Source: Oscillospiraceae bacterium Zagget6 (GTDB lineage Bacteria; Bacillota; Clostridia; Oscillospirales; Oscillospiraceae). From it: 64,000 nt of DNA. The notes under the pieces were generated by a model. It made no database searches. It saw only the letters and a list, made by a program, of their open reading frames with translations, and had not been told where the DNA came from. Location of the stretch: assembly GCA_001941075.1 (NCBI GenBank), contig MSHH01000075.1, positions 1 to 64,000 on the forward strand. Direction: 5' to 3'. A program made the position numbers and the translations under genes. Below, in pieces: positions 16,277 to 24,419 of this stretch; position 1 is the first letter of the stretch; every line of letters starts with the position of its first letter.

Positions 16277-16825
16277 ATGAAACAATACGGAAAAGAACTG
16301 CTAGGCACCAAAACCGACCAGAACCTGCGCACGGCTTTCGCCGGAGAGACCCAGGCCCGGAGCAAATACGACTTTTTCGCGCAGGTGGCCCACCGGGAGG
16401 GGTTTGAGCAAATCGCCGCCATCTTCCGGGAAACTGCCGACAACGAGCGAGAACACGCCCGGCTGTGGTTCCAGGCCCTCTCCGGCATCGCGGACACGGC
16501 GCTGAACCTGAAAAGCGCCGCCGCCGGGGAGCATTATGAGTGGACGGAGATGTACGCCCACTTTGCCGAGGACGCGGAGGCAGAGGGCTTCTCCGAGCTG
16601 GCAGCCCGGTTCCGGCTGGTGGCGGCGGTGGAAAAGGGCCACGAGGAGCGGTTCCAGAAGCTGATCCGCAGCGTGGAGGCCCAAACCGTCTTTGCCAGGG
16701 CCGGAGAGGTGGTCTGGGAGTGCCGGAAGTGCGGCCATCTGGTGGTGGCCAAGCGCGCGCCGGAGGTTTGCGCCGTCTGCGGCGTCGGGCAGGGGTATTT
16801 TCAGGTGAAGCCAGAGCTACAATAA
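16277..16825 (+). CDS. rbr: Rubrerythrin
   Basis: A 182-residue non-haem diiron peroxidase that protects anaerobes from hydrogen peroxide. The ferritin-like part holds [16 protein letters not shown] (Glu ligand), [14 protein letters not shown] (ExxH), and, in a second pair, FEEDAE-like [10 protein letters not shown] with VEKGHEERF. The C-terminal rubredoxin-like domain has the four Cys in WECRKCGHL and [14 protein letters not shown]. The ATG at 16277 follows AGGAGGG. It is monocistronic between a hairpin leader and a terminator. Confidence 0.94.
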   Translation: MKQYGKELLGTKTDQNLRTAFAGETQARSKYDFFAQVAHREGFEQIAAIFRETADNEREHARLWFQALSGIADTALNLKSAAAGEHYEWTEMYAHFAEDAEAEGFSELAARFRLVAAVEKGHEERFQKLIRSVEAQTVFARAGEVVWECRKCGHLVVAKRAPEVCAVCGVGQGYFQVKPELQ

Positions 16826-16837
16826 TGCCGCGATGAA

Positions 16838-16882
16838 AAACCAGCCGGGAAAGAGGGTGTCCCCTTCCCGGCTGGTTCTTTT
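16838..16882 (+). terminator. Rho-independent terminator of rubrerythrin
   Basis: AACCAGCCGGGAA (16839-16851) pairs with TTCCCGGCTGGTT (16865-16877), followed by CTTTTAT. Confidence 0.9.
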
Positions 16883-16933
16883 ATGCTTGTTTCAGCGTGA
16901 TAAAGCTGCTCGCTATTGGCAAGCAATACCAGA

Positions 16934-16964
16934 CTAACAGCTAACGGCTAATAGCTAATAGCTT
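16934..16964. repeat. Heptamer repeat AGCTAAY (element A, right arm only)
   Basis: Four consecutive 7-base units of the type CTAACAG/CTAATAG. This is the same arm that closes the larger elements at 38463-38640, 46976-47147 and 55774-55971. No left TTAGC arm is seen, so it is a solo arm or remnant. It ends 4 bases before the ATP-grasp stop codon. Confidence 0.8.
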
Positions 16965-16968
16965 TATA

Positions 16969-18156
16969 TTATTCCTCCAGCATATACCCAATCATCTCGT
17001 CTCTGGCCTCGGCGGTGTCGGCCACGCCGATGAGGAAGTCGTCGCCCATGGTCCCCTCCAGGATACCGGTCAGGCGGCCAGAGTCCTTGATGCGCCAGCC
17101 GTACCGCTGGCAGATGTCATCGTGGGAGTGGCGGTAGTGTTTCTCGTCCCACCGGCCAACGTAGGCGCAGTAGTACCGCTGGCCGTCGTAACCGTGACGG
17201 GGTTCGTCGTAGCAAATCATGTCCGCCCACAGCTGGTAGTAGTCGGCGCTGGTGGCGTAGTTGATCATATCCGGGGTGTAGCCTCCGGCGGGACGCATGT
17301 TGACCTCCAGGCCCACGATGTCCCCCACGTTGCCCAGGCCCTCCTTGGCCTCGGTGAGCCGGAAAAACTCCAGGTGGAAGCTGCGCTTTTTCAGGCCGAA
17401 GGATTTCAGCACCGCCTTGCCCGCCTCCAGCATATCCCAGGGAACATCCTTCAACACGGAGTAGTACATAGGGCCGTGATGCTGCACCATATCCATGATG
17501 GAAATGGTGGTCACATGGTTGGCGCAAAAGACGATCTCACCCTTGCTGTTGACGATGCCGTCAAAGGCGGACACATCCCCGGAGACGAACTCCTCCAGAA
17601 TATACTGGGAGCCAAGGTCCATGTCAAAGAGCCGGTACAGGTCCGCGTCTGAGCGGATGGTGCGGTTCCCGGCAGCCCCAACCCCATTGTCGGGCTTGGC
17701 TACCAAAGGATACCCCACCCGATGGGCGAAGTCCAGGGCGCTCTGCCGGTCGGTCAGCAGGTGATACCGGGCGGTGGGGATGCCCGCCGCCGCGTAATAG
17801 GCTTTCATGGCGGATTTGTTCTTGAACTTCCGCATGTCTTCCGGCTGAAGGCCGCTGGTGATGTGAAAGTCCTGGCGCAGGCGGGCGTCCTGCTCCATCC
17901 AGTACTCGTTGTTGGACTCCAGATAGTCGATTTTGCCGTAGCGGAAGGTGAAATAGGCCACCGCCCGGAGCATCTGGTCGTAGTCCTCCATGGTGTCCAC
18001 CTTATAGTACTCGGTCAGGCAGGCTTTCAGCTCCGGGTGCAGCAGGGCATAGGGGCAGTCGCCAATGCCCAGCACATTGACGCCGTTGCCCTTCAAGCGC
18101 TGGCAGAAATGGCGGTAACAGTCGGGGAACTGGGGGGAAACAAAGACAAAATTCAT
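16969..18156 (-). CDS. ATP-grasp ligase (carbamoyl-phosphate-synthase-like)
   Basis: A 395-residue ATP-grasp enzyme, which would join a carboxylate to an amine through an acyl-phosphate. The N-terminal Rossmann-like part is FVFVSPQFPDCY...VLGIGD. The ATP-grasp core has KNKSAMKAYYAAAGIPTARYH, YPLVAKPDNGVGAAGNRTI (Lys and Gly-rich loop), YILEEFVSGDVSAFDG and the metal site GLEVNMRPAGGYTPDM. It is not a CarB fragment, because it has its own N-terminal and C-terminal domains. The substrate is unknown; I see no biosynthetic partners nearby. GGAAGG precedes the ATG. Confidence 0.82.
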   Translation of the reverse strand: MNFVFVSPQFPDCYRHFCQRLKGNGVNVLGIGDCPYALLHPELKACLTEYYKVDTMEDYDQMLRAVAYFTFRYGKIDYLESNNEYWMEQDARLRQDFHITSGLQPEDMRKFKNKSAMKAYYAAAGIPTARYHLLTDRQSALDFAHRVGYPLVAKPDNGVGAAGNRTIRSDADLYRLFDMDLGSQYILEEFVSGDVSAFDGIVNSKGEIVFCANHVTTISIMDMVQHHGPMYYSVLKDVPWDMLEAGKAVLKSFGLKKRSFHLEFFRLTEAKEGLGNVGDIVGLEVNMRPAGGYTPDMINYATSADYYQLWADMICYDEPRHGYDGQRYYCAYVGRWDEKHYRHSHDDICQRYGWRIKDSGRLTGILEGTMGDDFLIGVADTAEARDEMIGYMLEE

Positions 18157-18232
18157 GCAAAACCTTCCTTTCTCTCGTTCGCAGTTTGTGTGGGCAGAGG
18201 ATTTCTATGCTTACTTAAATCGGAAACTTGTG

Positions 18233-18550
18233 TTATTCTTCCACCACGCGGATGCTGTAGACCGTGTTGATTTGGGCGGGATAGGATTCAGCGATGTCGC
18301 CGTTGTAGACAATTTCCAGCATGTCCCCCACCTCCGGCTCCGGGGAGGATTCCATCGCCGCCATGGGGACCACAATGCGGTCAGAGCTGTTCAGTTCCGC
18401 GCTCCCCGCCACCGGCTCCACGAGAAAACCGCTCTCGTCTGCCTCCAAAATGGTGGCCCGAAAGGTCACCCGGTCCGCTGTTTCGCCGCCGCAGGCAGAG
18501 AGGGAAACCAGAACGGCAAGGATCAAACACAGACAAAGGAATCGCTTCAT
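18233..18550 (-). CDS. Small secreted lipoprotein
   Basis: A 105-residue protein with a type II signal peptide: MKRFLCLCLILAVLVSLSAC, with the lipobox LSAC at the end. The mature part is a short beta-rich domain (RVTFRATILEADESGFLVEP, RIVVPMAAM, VGDMLEIVYNGDI) like the DUF3221/OB-type domains found in Firmicute lipoproteins. It lies 15 bases after the next lipoprotein gene and is probably co-transcribed from the promoter at 19057-19085. Confidence 0.8.
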   Translation of the reverse strand: MKRFLCLCLILAVLVSLSACGGETADRVTFRATILEADESGFLVEPVAGSAELNSSDRIVVPMAAMESSPEPEVGDMLEIVYNGDIAESYPAQINTVYSIRVVEE

Positions 18551-18565
18551 GTTGTCTCTCCCCTC

Positions 18566-19006
18566 TCACTGACCGGTGAAATACATCGTATAGCCGTCAA
18601 CGGAAAGCACCAGCGTCGGGGCGGAGCCGCCGTCCGCGTACTTTGTCAGCGCGGAGGTCGCGTTTCCTGTGCTGTCGTCAAACTGGACGGTGTAGAGAAG
18701 GCTGTCGCCGGTGGCTGTACTCTCAGCGTAAGTCCCGCTGTAGACCTGACCGCTGGCGTGGTCGGTCAGCACAACCGTACCCTCGCCAGCGGCACAGGAA
18801 AAATCGACCTCAGCCGCATCGGGGTACGAGTCCAGGTAATCTGCGGCGCAAGCCACCACTTCCCCGCCGTCGCTGTCGCTCTGTATAGTGTTGAGCGTCC
18901 ATTCGCATTGGTCGATGGTCGTTTGATTAGAACTGCCGCAGGCAGAGAGGGAAAGCAGGATAGCAATGGTCAACAGGGGACAAAGAAATCGTTTCCATTT
19001 CCGCAT
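18566..19006 (-). CDS. Secreted lipoprotein
   Basis: A 146-residue lipoprotein: MRKWKRFLCPLLTIAILLSL, then SACGSSN with the lipidated Cys. The acidic mature domain has SDSDGGEVVACAADYL, EGTVVLTDHASGQVYSGTY and a final strand TLVLSVDGYTMYF. No family recognised. I chose the ATG at 19006 with GGAGG 8 bases upstream; the frame extends to 19039 without a site. The two lipoproteins share near-identical signal peptides, suggesting duplication of the export signal. Confidence 0.78.
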   Translation of the reverse strand: MRKWKRFLCPLLTIAILLSLSACGSSNQTTIDQCEWTLNTIQSDSDGGEVVACAADYLDSYPDAAEVDFSCAAGEGTVVLTDHASGQVYSGTYAESTATGDSLLYTVQFDDSTGNATSALTKYADGGSAPTLVLSVDGYTMYFTGQ

Positions 19007-19056
19007 GACAGGAACCTCCATACATTGATGACAAATCATATATTTCTGTCATATTC

Positions 19057-19085
19057 AGAATAGCACATATCAAAACACCTGTCAA
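19057..19085 (-). promoter_or_regulatory. Promoter of the lipoprotein genes
   Basis: On the minus strand, TTGACA (19080-19085), a 17-base spacer ending TGC, and TATTCT (19057-19062). Confidence 0.8.
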
Positions 19086-19132
19086 TTCAGTAGGTACTTC
19101 TTTCATCGGAATTTAATGTAAATCGCTGTGGG

Positions 19133-19687
19133 TCACGCCTGCTCTGACGCCTCCTCCAGCTTGGTCAGATCGGCCAGGGTCAGGACACAGGACTGGAGCA
19201 GTTCCACAAATTGCTCCGGCGGCATACAATCCCGGCTGGAGAGCCACCGCTCCAGGGAGCAGAGAAGGGCATCGGAATAGAAGTTGATGTAAAATTCCAT
19301 CTGCCGCGGCTCGGCGAGGCCCTTCCTTAGCATCTCCCGCAACAGCGGCGAAAGCATCTCCCGGAAGTGGTCGGAAAAGGAGTTCTGTCCCTTCACCTCC
19401 AGCGCCCGGCGGTAAAAGACCCAGTTGTCGTAAAAATACCGGCACAACTCCCCCAGCAGCGCCCAGCGGATGCCCTCTTCGTGCTGAACGGTGAGCTGCA
19501 AAAACTCCACGTCAAAGATCCAGTTGACCAGGTCGTATTTGTCCCGGAAATGATAGTAGAAGCTCTTGCGGTTCATGCCGCATTTCTCGCAGATGTCTCC
19601 CACGCTGATTTTGGAGAAGGGCATCTGTTCCATCAGCTCTTTCATCGCCATCGCCAGCGCCCGTTTGGTGATGTTGGAATCCGCCAT
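19133..19687 (-). CDS. TetR-family regulator (DhaS-like C-terminal domain)
   Basis: A 184-residue repressor-type protein. The N-terminal helix-turn-helix is PFSKISVGDICEKCGMNRKSFYYHFRDKYDLV (residues about 23-54, given in part). The ligand domain resembles TetR_C_8/DhaS-type proteins (FYINFYSDALLCSLERWL). Its target is not evident: the downstream lipoprotein genes have their own promoter, and the upstream neighbour is sbcC in the same direction. It has a promoter at 19778-19807. Confidence 0.85.
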   Translation of the reverse strand: MADSNITKRALAMAMKELMEQMPFSKISVGDICEKCGMNRKSFYYHFRDKYDLVNWIFDVEFLQLTVQHEEGIRWALLGELCRYFYDNWVFYRRALEVKGQNSFSDHFREMLSPLLREMLRKGLAEPRQMEFYINFYSDALLCSLERWLSSRDCMPPEQFVELLQSCVLTLADLTKLEEASEQA

Positions 19688-19777
19688 ACCCCGATGTCTC
19701 CTTCCCCGTTTCTCCGATGGTACGGGCGGCGGGGCTTTGCAGCCCCTCGTCCGGAAAAGATAGAAATGAACAAGTTT

Positions 19778-19807
19778 ATTTTAGCGCATGAAAGCGGACA
19801 CCGTCAA
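19778..19807 (-). promoter_or_regulatory. Promoter of the TetR gene
   Basis: On the minus strand, TTGACG (19802-19807), an 18-base spacer and TAAAAT (19778-19783). It lies between the sbcC stop and tetR. Confidence 0.65.
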
Positions 19808-19874
19808 GTCTCTTTCCCACCGTTGAACGGACAATTTCGCCGCTTTGTGGCAAACGAATGGGAATTTCGGCAGT

Positions 19875-22800
19875 TTAAATTTGCAGCTCGACGGTGCTGC
19901 CATTCCTGCCGCCTTTGACCAGGATTTTCTGGGGAATACATTCCTCCAGCTTCTCCACGTGGGAGATAATGCCCACCTGTCGGCTGTCCCCGGCCAGCTG
20001 GCGCAGCACCTCCAGGGCCTTTTCCAGCGCCTGGTTATCCAGGGACCCAAAGCCCTCGTCGATGAACATGGTTTCCAGCTGAACGCCTCCGGCGTGTTGC
20101 TGCACCACGTCGGAGAGTCCCAGTGCCAGGGCCAGCGACGCCTGGAAGGACTCGCCGCCGGAGAGAGACGGGGTGCGCCGGGCCTCGCCGGTGAAGGAAT
20201 CCCGCACCTCCAGCTCCAGCCCCGCCGCGCCGTTCTTTCGGTCGGCGGTCTCCCGCCGGGCCAGGCTGTATTTGCCGCCGCTCATCACGTCCAGATGACA
20301 ATTCGCCTGGGCGATGATCTCCTCAAAAAAGGCGCTGAGCACATACCGGTCGAAGCTGTACCGACCCAAAGCGGTGTCCTGGCCGTTGGCCACCTGCGCC
20401 AGTCGTTTCAGCTCCCGCTCCGCCGGGGCGATGCGCCGCAGCTCTGCCCGGCCTTCGGTCACCCCCTGGGCCACCTGCCGGTTGGCCTGCCGCCGGTGGT
20501 ACTGCCGGTCTCGGGCCTCCCTTTGGGCGGCGAGCTGTCCCTCCAGCGCTTGCAACGCGCCCTCCAGCGACGCCAGGTCGCTGCGCTCCCATCCGGCGGT
20601 CTCCTCTTCCAGAGAACGGAGCCGGTTGGCGCAGTCCCGGCGGCGATTTTGGTACTCGGTCAGCCGGGCCTCCTGCGCGGCCAGCCAGTCCTCGTCGATG
20701 GTCTGTCCCTCCGGGACCAGCGCCCGTTGATAGTCCGCCAGAGACGCGAACCCTGCGCCCTTCCATGCTGTCTCCAGCTGTGCGGCGGCGGCTGCAAGTT
20801 CCTCCTGTTGCGCAGCCAACCGGGTCTCCCCGGTGTCCAGCAGACCGGCCAGCCGCGCCAGCTCCCGCTGGCTCTCATCCAGCGCGGCCTGGGCCTGGTC
20901 CAATCCCCGCTGCCACTGGTTCCTCTGAGCGGACAGCTTCGCCTGTTCCGCCAGCGCCTCTTGTCGGGAGGGGAACGGGAGTTTTCGCTGTCCCTCCTCC
21001 GCCTGAGCGGTCAGGCGGGTGACCTCCTCCTGTGCGCTTCGGCAGTCCTCGTCCCGCTGGTTCAGCTGCGCCTGTGCCTGCTCCATCTGGGGAAGGAGGG
21101 TTTGCAACGCCGCCTCAGTGGTTTCCTTGCCACGCTTTTGCTCCTGGGCCGTCTGCAACGCGGCCTCCACTGCGATCAGGTCGGTTTTGCCCTGGGCAAT
21201 GGCCTCTGTCAGATACCCCGGCTGGGCCAGCGTGTCCCAGTCCGGTGGCTCTGGGAACAGCTCTGCCGCCAAATTCAGCGCGTTTCGTTTTTTCTCCATC
21301 CAGGCGGCGATTTTTTCTTTCAATTCCAGTGACAGGGCGTTGTTTTTCTCCTGCTCCCGCTTTGCTGCGGCCTCCGCCTGATTCAATTCCTCCTGAGAGG
21401 GGGTCTCCGCCGCTTTCCGGGCAAAAGGCGGGTGGTTTCCCCGCAGGTGCCGGGCGCCGCAGACGGGGCAAACGCCCTCGCCGTCCCGGGCCAGCGTCTC
21501 TTCCAGCTGCTCCGCCATGATACCGGCCTGACCCAGCCAGAAAATCTCCTTCATGTGGTCGCGCCGCTGCTCTGCCGTCTGGAGGCGCTGCTGTTGCTGT
21601 TGTTGACGGCGGCGCAGGGCCTGGCCCTCGACCAGCCCAGTTTTTAACTCCGTGATTTGGTCGCCCAGTCCGGTGAGCCGGTTCAGCCGCCCGCTGGTCT
21701 GCTCCCGCTCCGCCGTCAGCCGGACGCAGGCCACGTCCGCGCCCTTGAGGGGTTCCAATTTGGCCTGCAACGCGGCCTGTTGGGTCTCCAACCGCTGTTT
21801 GGTCTCCTGGGCCTGGGTTTTATCCTTCTGCGCGGCGGTCAGGCGGCGGCTAGCACTAGACAGCGCCTTTTGAACGGATTCCACCCGGTCATAGTCGGGC
21901 AGCGCCTCGGAAATGGCCTGGATTTGATGTCCCAGCCGTTCCATCTGGGAGGTCTGCTCCCTCCAGCGCTGACAGTCCTGTTCCAAGGATTGGAACCTCT
22001 GGTTCTCCTGCTCCCGCTGGCTGGTCCATTGAGTCAGTTCCCCTTGGGTCTGGAGCAGACGGCTACGGGCCTGTTCCAGGGCGCTGGCGCTGGGGGACAC
22101 CAGCCGGAGGGCTTTCCTGCCCCGCTCCAGGCACAGCGACAGGGCCTCCATCGGCTCCACCTGAGCCTGTAAATCGGTCTCCTCCCGGCGGCACTGTTCC
22201 AGCGCGTCCAGCCGCTGGTTCCGCTGTTGGGCCAGAGCCTTTTGTGTCTGCATCTCCTCCCGCCGGGTCTCCTGGGCGCGAATTTCCCCGTCCAGCGCCT
22301 CCAGCGCCTGCCGGTCCTCGGCCTCCAGCTGGGTCAATGCCTCCTCCAGTTGGGGGTGATAGAGGGTGAAGCAGTCGCGCTGTTCCTCTGTCAGCTCCTC
22401 CGGGAGGCTGAGGGTACTCAGCCGCAGATTCATCTCCCGTTCCGTCTCCTGCCGCCGGGCCTCCAGACAGTCCGCCCCCCGCTTCAACCGCTGCTGAAAG
22501 TCCAGATATAACCGATTGTCGAAGAGCTGTCCCAAAATCCTGCCCCGCTCATCGCTGCCCGCCTCCAGGAACCGGCGGAACTCCCCCTGAGCCAGCATGA
22601 CGATTTGACGGAATTGGGTGGCATCCAGCCCCAGCAGCTCTGTGATGCGGGCGGTGACGGCGGCCTCTTTGGTGACGGGCGGTTTCCCCTCCTCCTCCAG
22701 CAGAGCGTTTTTGGTGGGCTTGCCCACGCTGCCGTCCCGCTTTTTGGGAAAGCGAAACTCCCGGTTCACCTTAAACCGCCGCCCACCCTGGGTGAAGGTC

Positions 22801-23039
22801 AGCTCTACCCAGGTGCGTTCATGCTTCCCGGCGTAATCGCTGTGAAACATCTCCGCCGTCCGTCCGCTGCCGCTGGCCACGCCGTAGAGGGCGTAGACGA
22901 TGGCGTCGAACAGGGTGGTTTTCCCCGCGCCGGTGTTGCCGGAGATGAGATACAGCCCGCTGTCCAGCTGGGTGAAATCCACCGTGGTCTCCCCGGCGTA
23001 GGGGCCAAAGGCCCCCATAGTCAGTTTTTCGGGTCGCAT
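19875..23039 (-). CDS. sbcC: Exonuclease SbcCD, ATPase subunit C
   Basis: A 1054-residue SMC-like ATPase that, with SbcD, opens hairpins and trims blocked DNA ends. Walker A is SGNTGAGKTTLFDAIVYAL (about residues 34-52). Two very long Gln/Glu/Arg-rich coiled coils flank a zinc hook CPVCGARH (about residues 524-531). The C-terminal lobe has SLSGGESFQASLALALGLSD and Walker B MFIDEGFGSLD. The N-terminus MRPEKLTMGAFGPYAGET is typical. It overlaps sbcD by 19 bases. Confidence 0.96.
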   Translation of the reverse strand: MRPEKLTMGAFGPYAGETTVDFTQLDSGLYLISGNTGAGKTTLFDAIVYALYGVASGSGRTAEMFHSDYAGKHERTWVELTFTQGGRRFKVNREFRFPKKRDGSVGKPTKNALLEEEGKPPVTKEAAVTARITELLGLDATQFRQIVMLAQGEFRRFLEAGSDERGRILGQLFDNRLYLDFQQRLKRGADCLEARRQETEREMNLRLSTLSLPEELTEEQRDCFTLYHPQLEEALTQLEAEDRQALEALDGEIRAQETRREEMQTQKALAQQRNQRLDALEQCRREETDLQAQVEPMEALSLCLERGRKALRLVSPSASALEQARSRLLQTQGELTQWTSQREQENQRFQSLEQDCQRWREQTSQMERLGHQIQAISEALPDYDRVESVQKALSSASRRLTAAQKDKTQAQETKQRLETQQAALQAKLEPLKGADVACVRLTAEREQTSGRLNRLTGLGDQITELKTGLVEGQALRRRQQQQQQRLQTAEQRRDHMKEIFWLGQAGIMAEQLEETLARDGEGVCPVCGARHLRGNHPPFARKAAETPSQEELNQAEAAAKREQEKNNALSLELKEKIAAWMEKKRNALNLAAELFPEPPDWDTLAQPGYLTEAIAQGKTDLIAVEAALQTAQEQKRGKETTEAALQTLLPQMEQAQAQLNQRDEDCRSAQEEVTRLTAQAEEGQRKLPFPSRQEALAEQAKLSAQRNQWQRGLDQAQAALDESQRELARLAGLLDTGETRLAAQQEELAAAAAQLETAWKGAGFASLADYQRALVPEGQTIDEDWLAAQEARLTEYQNRRRDCANRLRSLEEETAGWERSDLASLEGALQALEGQLAAQREARDRQYHRRQANRQVAQGVTEGRAELRRIAPAERELKRLAQVANGQDTALGRYSFDRYVLSAFFEEIIAQANCHLDVMSGGKYSLARRETADRKNGAAGLELEVRDSFTGEARRTPSLSGGESFQASLALALGLSDVVQQHAGGVQLETMFIDEGFGSLDNQALEKALEVLRQLAGDSRQVGIISHVEKLEECIPQKILVKGGRNGSTVELQI

Positions 23040-24274
23040 GGCTGTTCTTCCTCCCCAAAGCGGCGCAGAGCGAAGTCCACCAGCGCCAGCGTTTCTTGAT
23101 CTGTACTCTCCCCTCGGCGCAGCTCTGGCAACGTCCCCTGTCGGGCCTGCCCCGCAGCAAAGGCTATCAGTTCTGCCTGCGCCTGGTCGGGGATCTCCCC
23201 CGCCTGATGGGTGTAAAAGGTCCCAAACAGTTCTTCTAAGGGGCGCTCCTTCACCTGAGCCGACTGTCCGGCGGCGCGCTGGGCCGTCTGGGGCAGCTCC
23301 CGCGCCACCTCCATCAGGTTGGGGTACACCGCCCGCAGCCGCTCCATGGCGCGGGGCGGCATCTGTGCATCCGTCAGCACCGCCCGCAGATAATCATTCC
23401 GCAAAGAGACATCTTCCGTTCCCAGGGCGAGCAGCTCCTCCAGCGTCCCCTTCACCTGGCGCATCCGGTGGAGAGCAGGCAGTTCAATGCGCTGAATCTC
23501 TACCTGCCCCTTCTCCCCCAGCTCCACCAGAGTCACTCCCTTGCGCTGGCCCACCTCGGAGAAACTATAGGGCAGCGGCGAGCCGCCGTAACGCACTGTC
23601 TCACGGCCAATTTTCTGTGCGCCGTGAATGTGGCCAAGAGCTACGTAGTCGAAGGCATCAAAGGCGCTTGCGTCTACCTGCCCCACGCCGCCTACGGCGG
23701 TCTCAGAGCCGTCCCTCTCCGGCTCCGCGCTGCCGGAGACGACGAACTGGTGGGCCACCAACACGTTCCGCCGGGAGGGGTCGATGGGCTGCGCCTCCAG
23801 CAGGGCGCGGACTGCCCGGTCATAGGTAAACAAGTCCTCCCGATTCAGGGTGAAGCGCACCGCCGCTGGGAACAAATAGGGCATCAGCCAAAAGGTCACG
23901 GGGCCGTGTTCATCCTCCAGCGTCACCTGCGGCAGCTCCCTTTGGCACTCCCCGGCAATGTAGACCCCTTCCCGCTCCAGCAGTCCGCTGGCAAAGGCCA
24001 GACGGGGGCCGGAGTCGTGGTTGCCCGCCACCATCAGCACGGGGATGTTCCTCTGGGAGAGGGCGGTCAGCAGCCGGTCCAGCAGCTCCACCGCCTCCTT
24101 GGGCGGCACCGCCCGGTCATACACGTCCCCCGCGATGACCGCCGCGTCAGGCCGGTACTCGTCCGCCGCCTCCAGCAGCTGGTCCACCCAATAGGGCTGG
24201 TCCCCCTCGTCGATGAGGGAGTACCCATAAAGGGACTTGCCCAGGTGCAGGTCCGCCAGGTGAAAGAATCGCAT
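23021..24274 (-). CDS. sbcD: Exonuclease SbcCD, nuclease subunit D
   Basis: A 417-residue Mre11-type calcineurin-like nuclease. Metal-binding motifs are MRFFHLADLHLGK (1-13), AVIAGDVYDRA, VAGNHDSGPRL, and FDYVALGHIHG. The ATG at 24274 has GGAGGGG just upstream; the frame extends to 24568 only because the leader has no stop. A minus-strand TATAAT (24306-24311) with a poor -35 is a likely promoter. It is cotranscribed with sbcC. Confidence 0.95.
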   Translation of the reverse strand: MRFFHLADLHLGKSLYGYSLIDEGDQPYWVDQLLEAADEYRPDAAVIAGDVYDRAVPPKEAVELLDRLLTALSQRNIPVLMVAGNHDSGPRLAFASGLLEREGVYIAGECQRELPQVTLEDEHGPVTFWLMPYLFPAAVRFTLNREDLFTYDRAVRALLEAQPIDPSRRNVLVAHQFVVSGSAEPERDGSETAVGGVGQVDASAFDAFDYVALGHIHGAQKIGRETVRYGGSPLPYSFSEVGQRKGVTLVELGEKGQVEIQRIELPALHRMRQVKGTLEELLALGTEDVSLRNDYLRAVLTDAQMPPRAMERLRAVYPNLMEVARELPQTAQRAAGQSAQVKERPLEELFGTFYTHQAGEIPDQAQAELIAFAAGQARQGTLPELRRGESTDQETLALVDFALRRFGEEEQPCDPKN

Positions 24275-24351
24275 AATACCCCTCCATGTCGGTTTGTTTT
24301 TTTCTATTATACCGCATAAATGCGGCGTTTTCCATTCTTTTTCCCGCAAAG

Positions 24352-24395
24352 AACAGAAAACGCCCGGAGAAGGGCGATTTGCTCTCCTCCGGGCG
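24352..24395 (-). terminator. Rho-independent terminator of the hydF-hydG unit
   Basis: CGCCCGGAG pairs with CTCCGGGCG (24361-24395) and is followed on the minus strand by TTTTCTGTTC. Confidence 0.85.
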
Positions 24396-24419
24396 GTGGA
24401 TTTTTCTTTGAAATGGGAA

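Noticed and set aside
19845..21332. 495-codon plus-strand open frame
   Set aside because: Shadow of the sbcC coiled-coil coding sequence.
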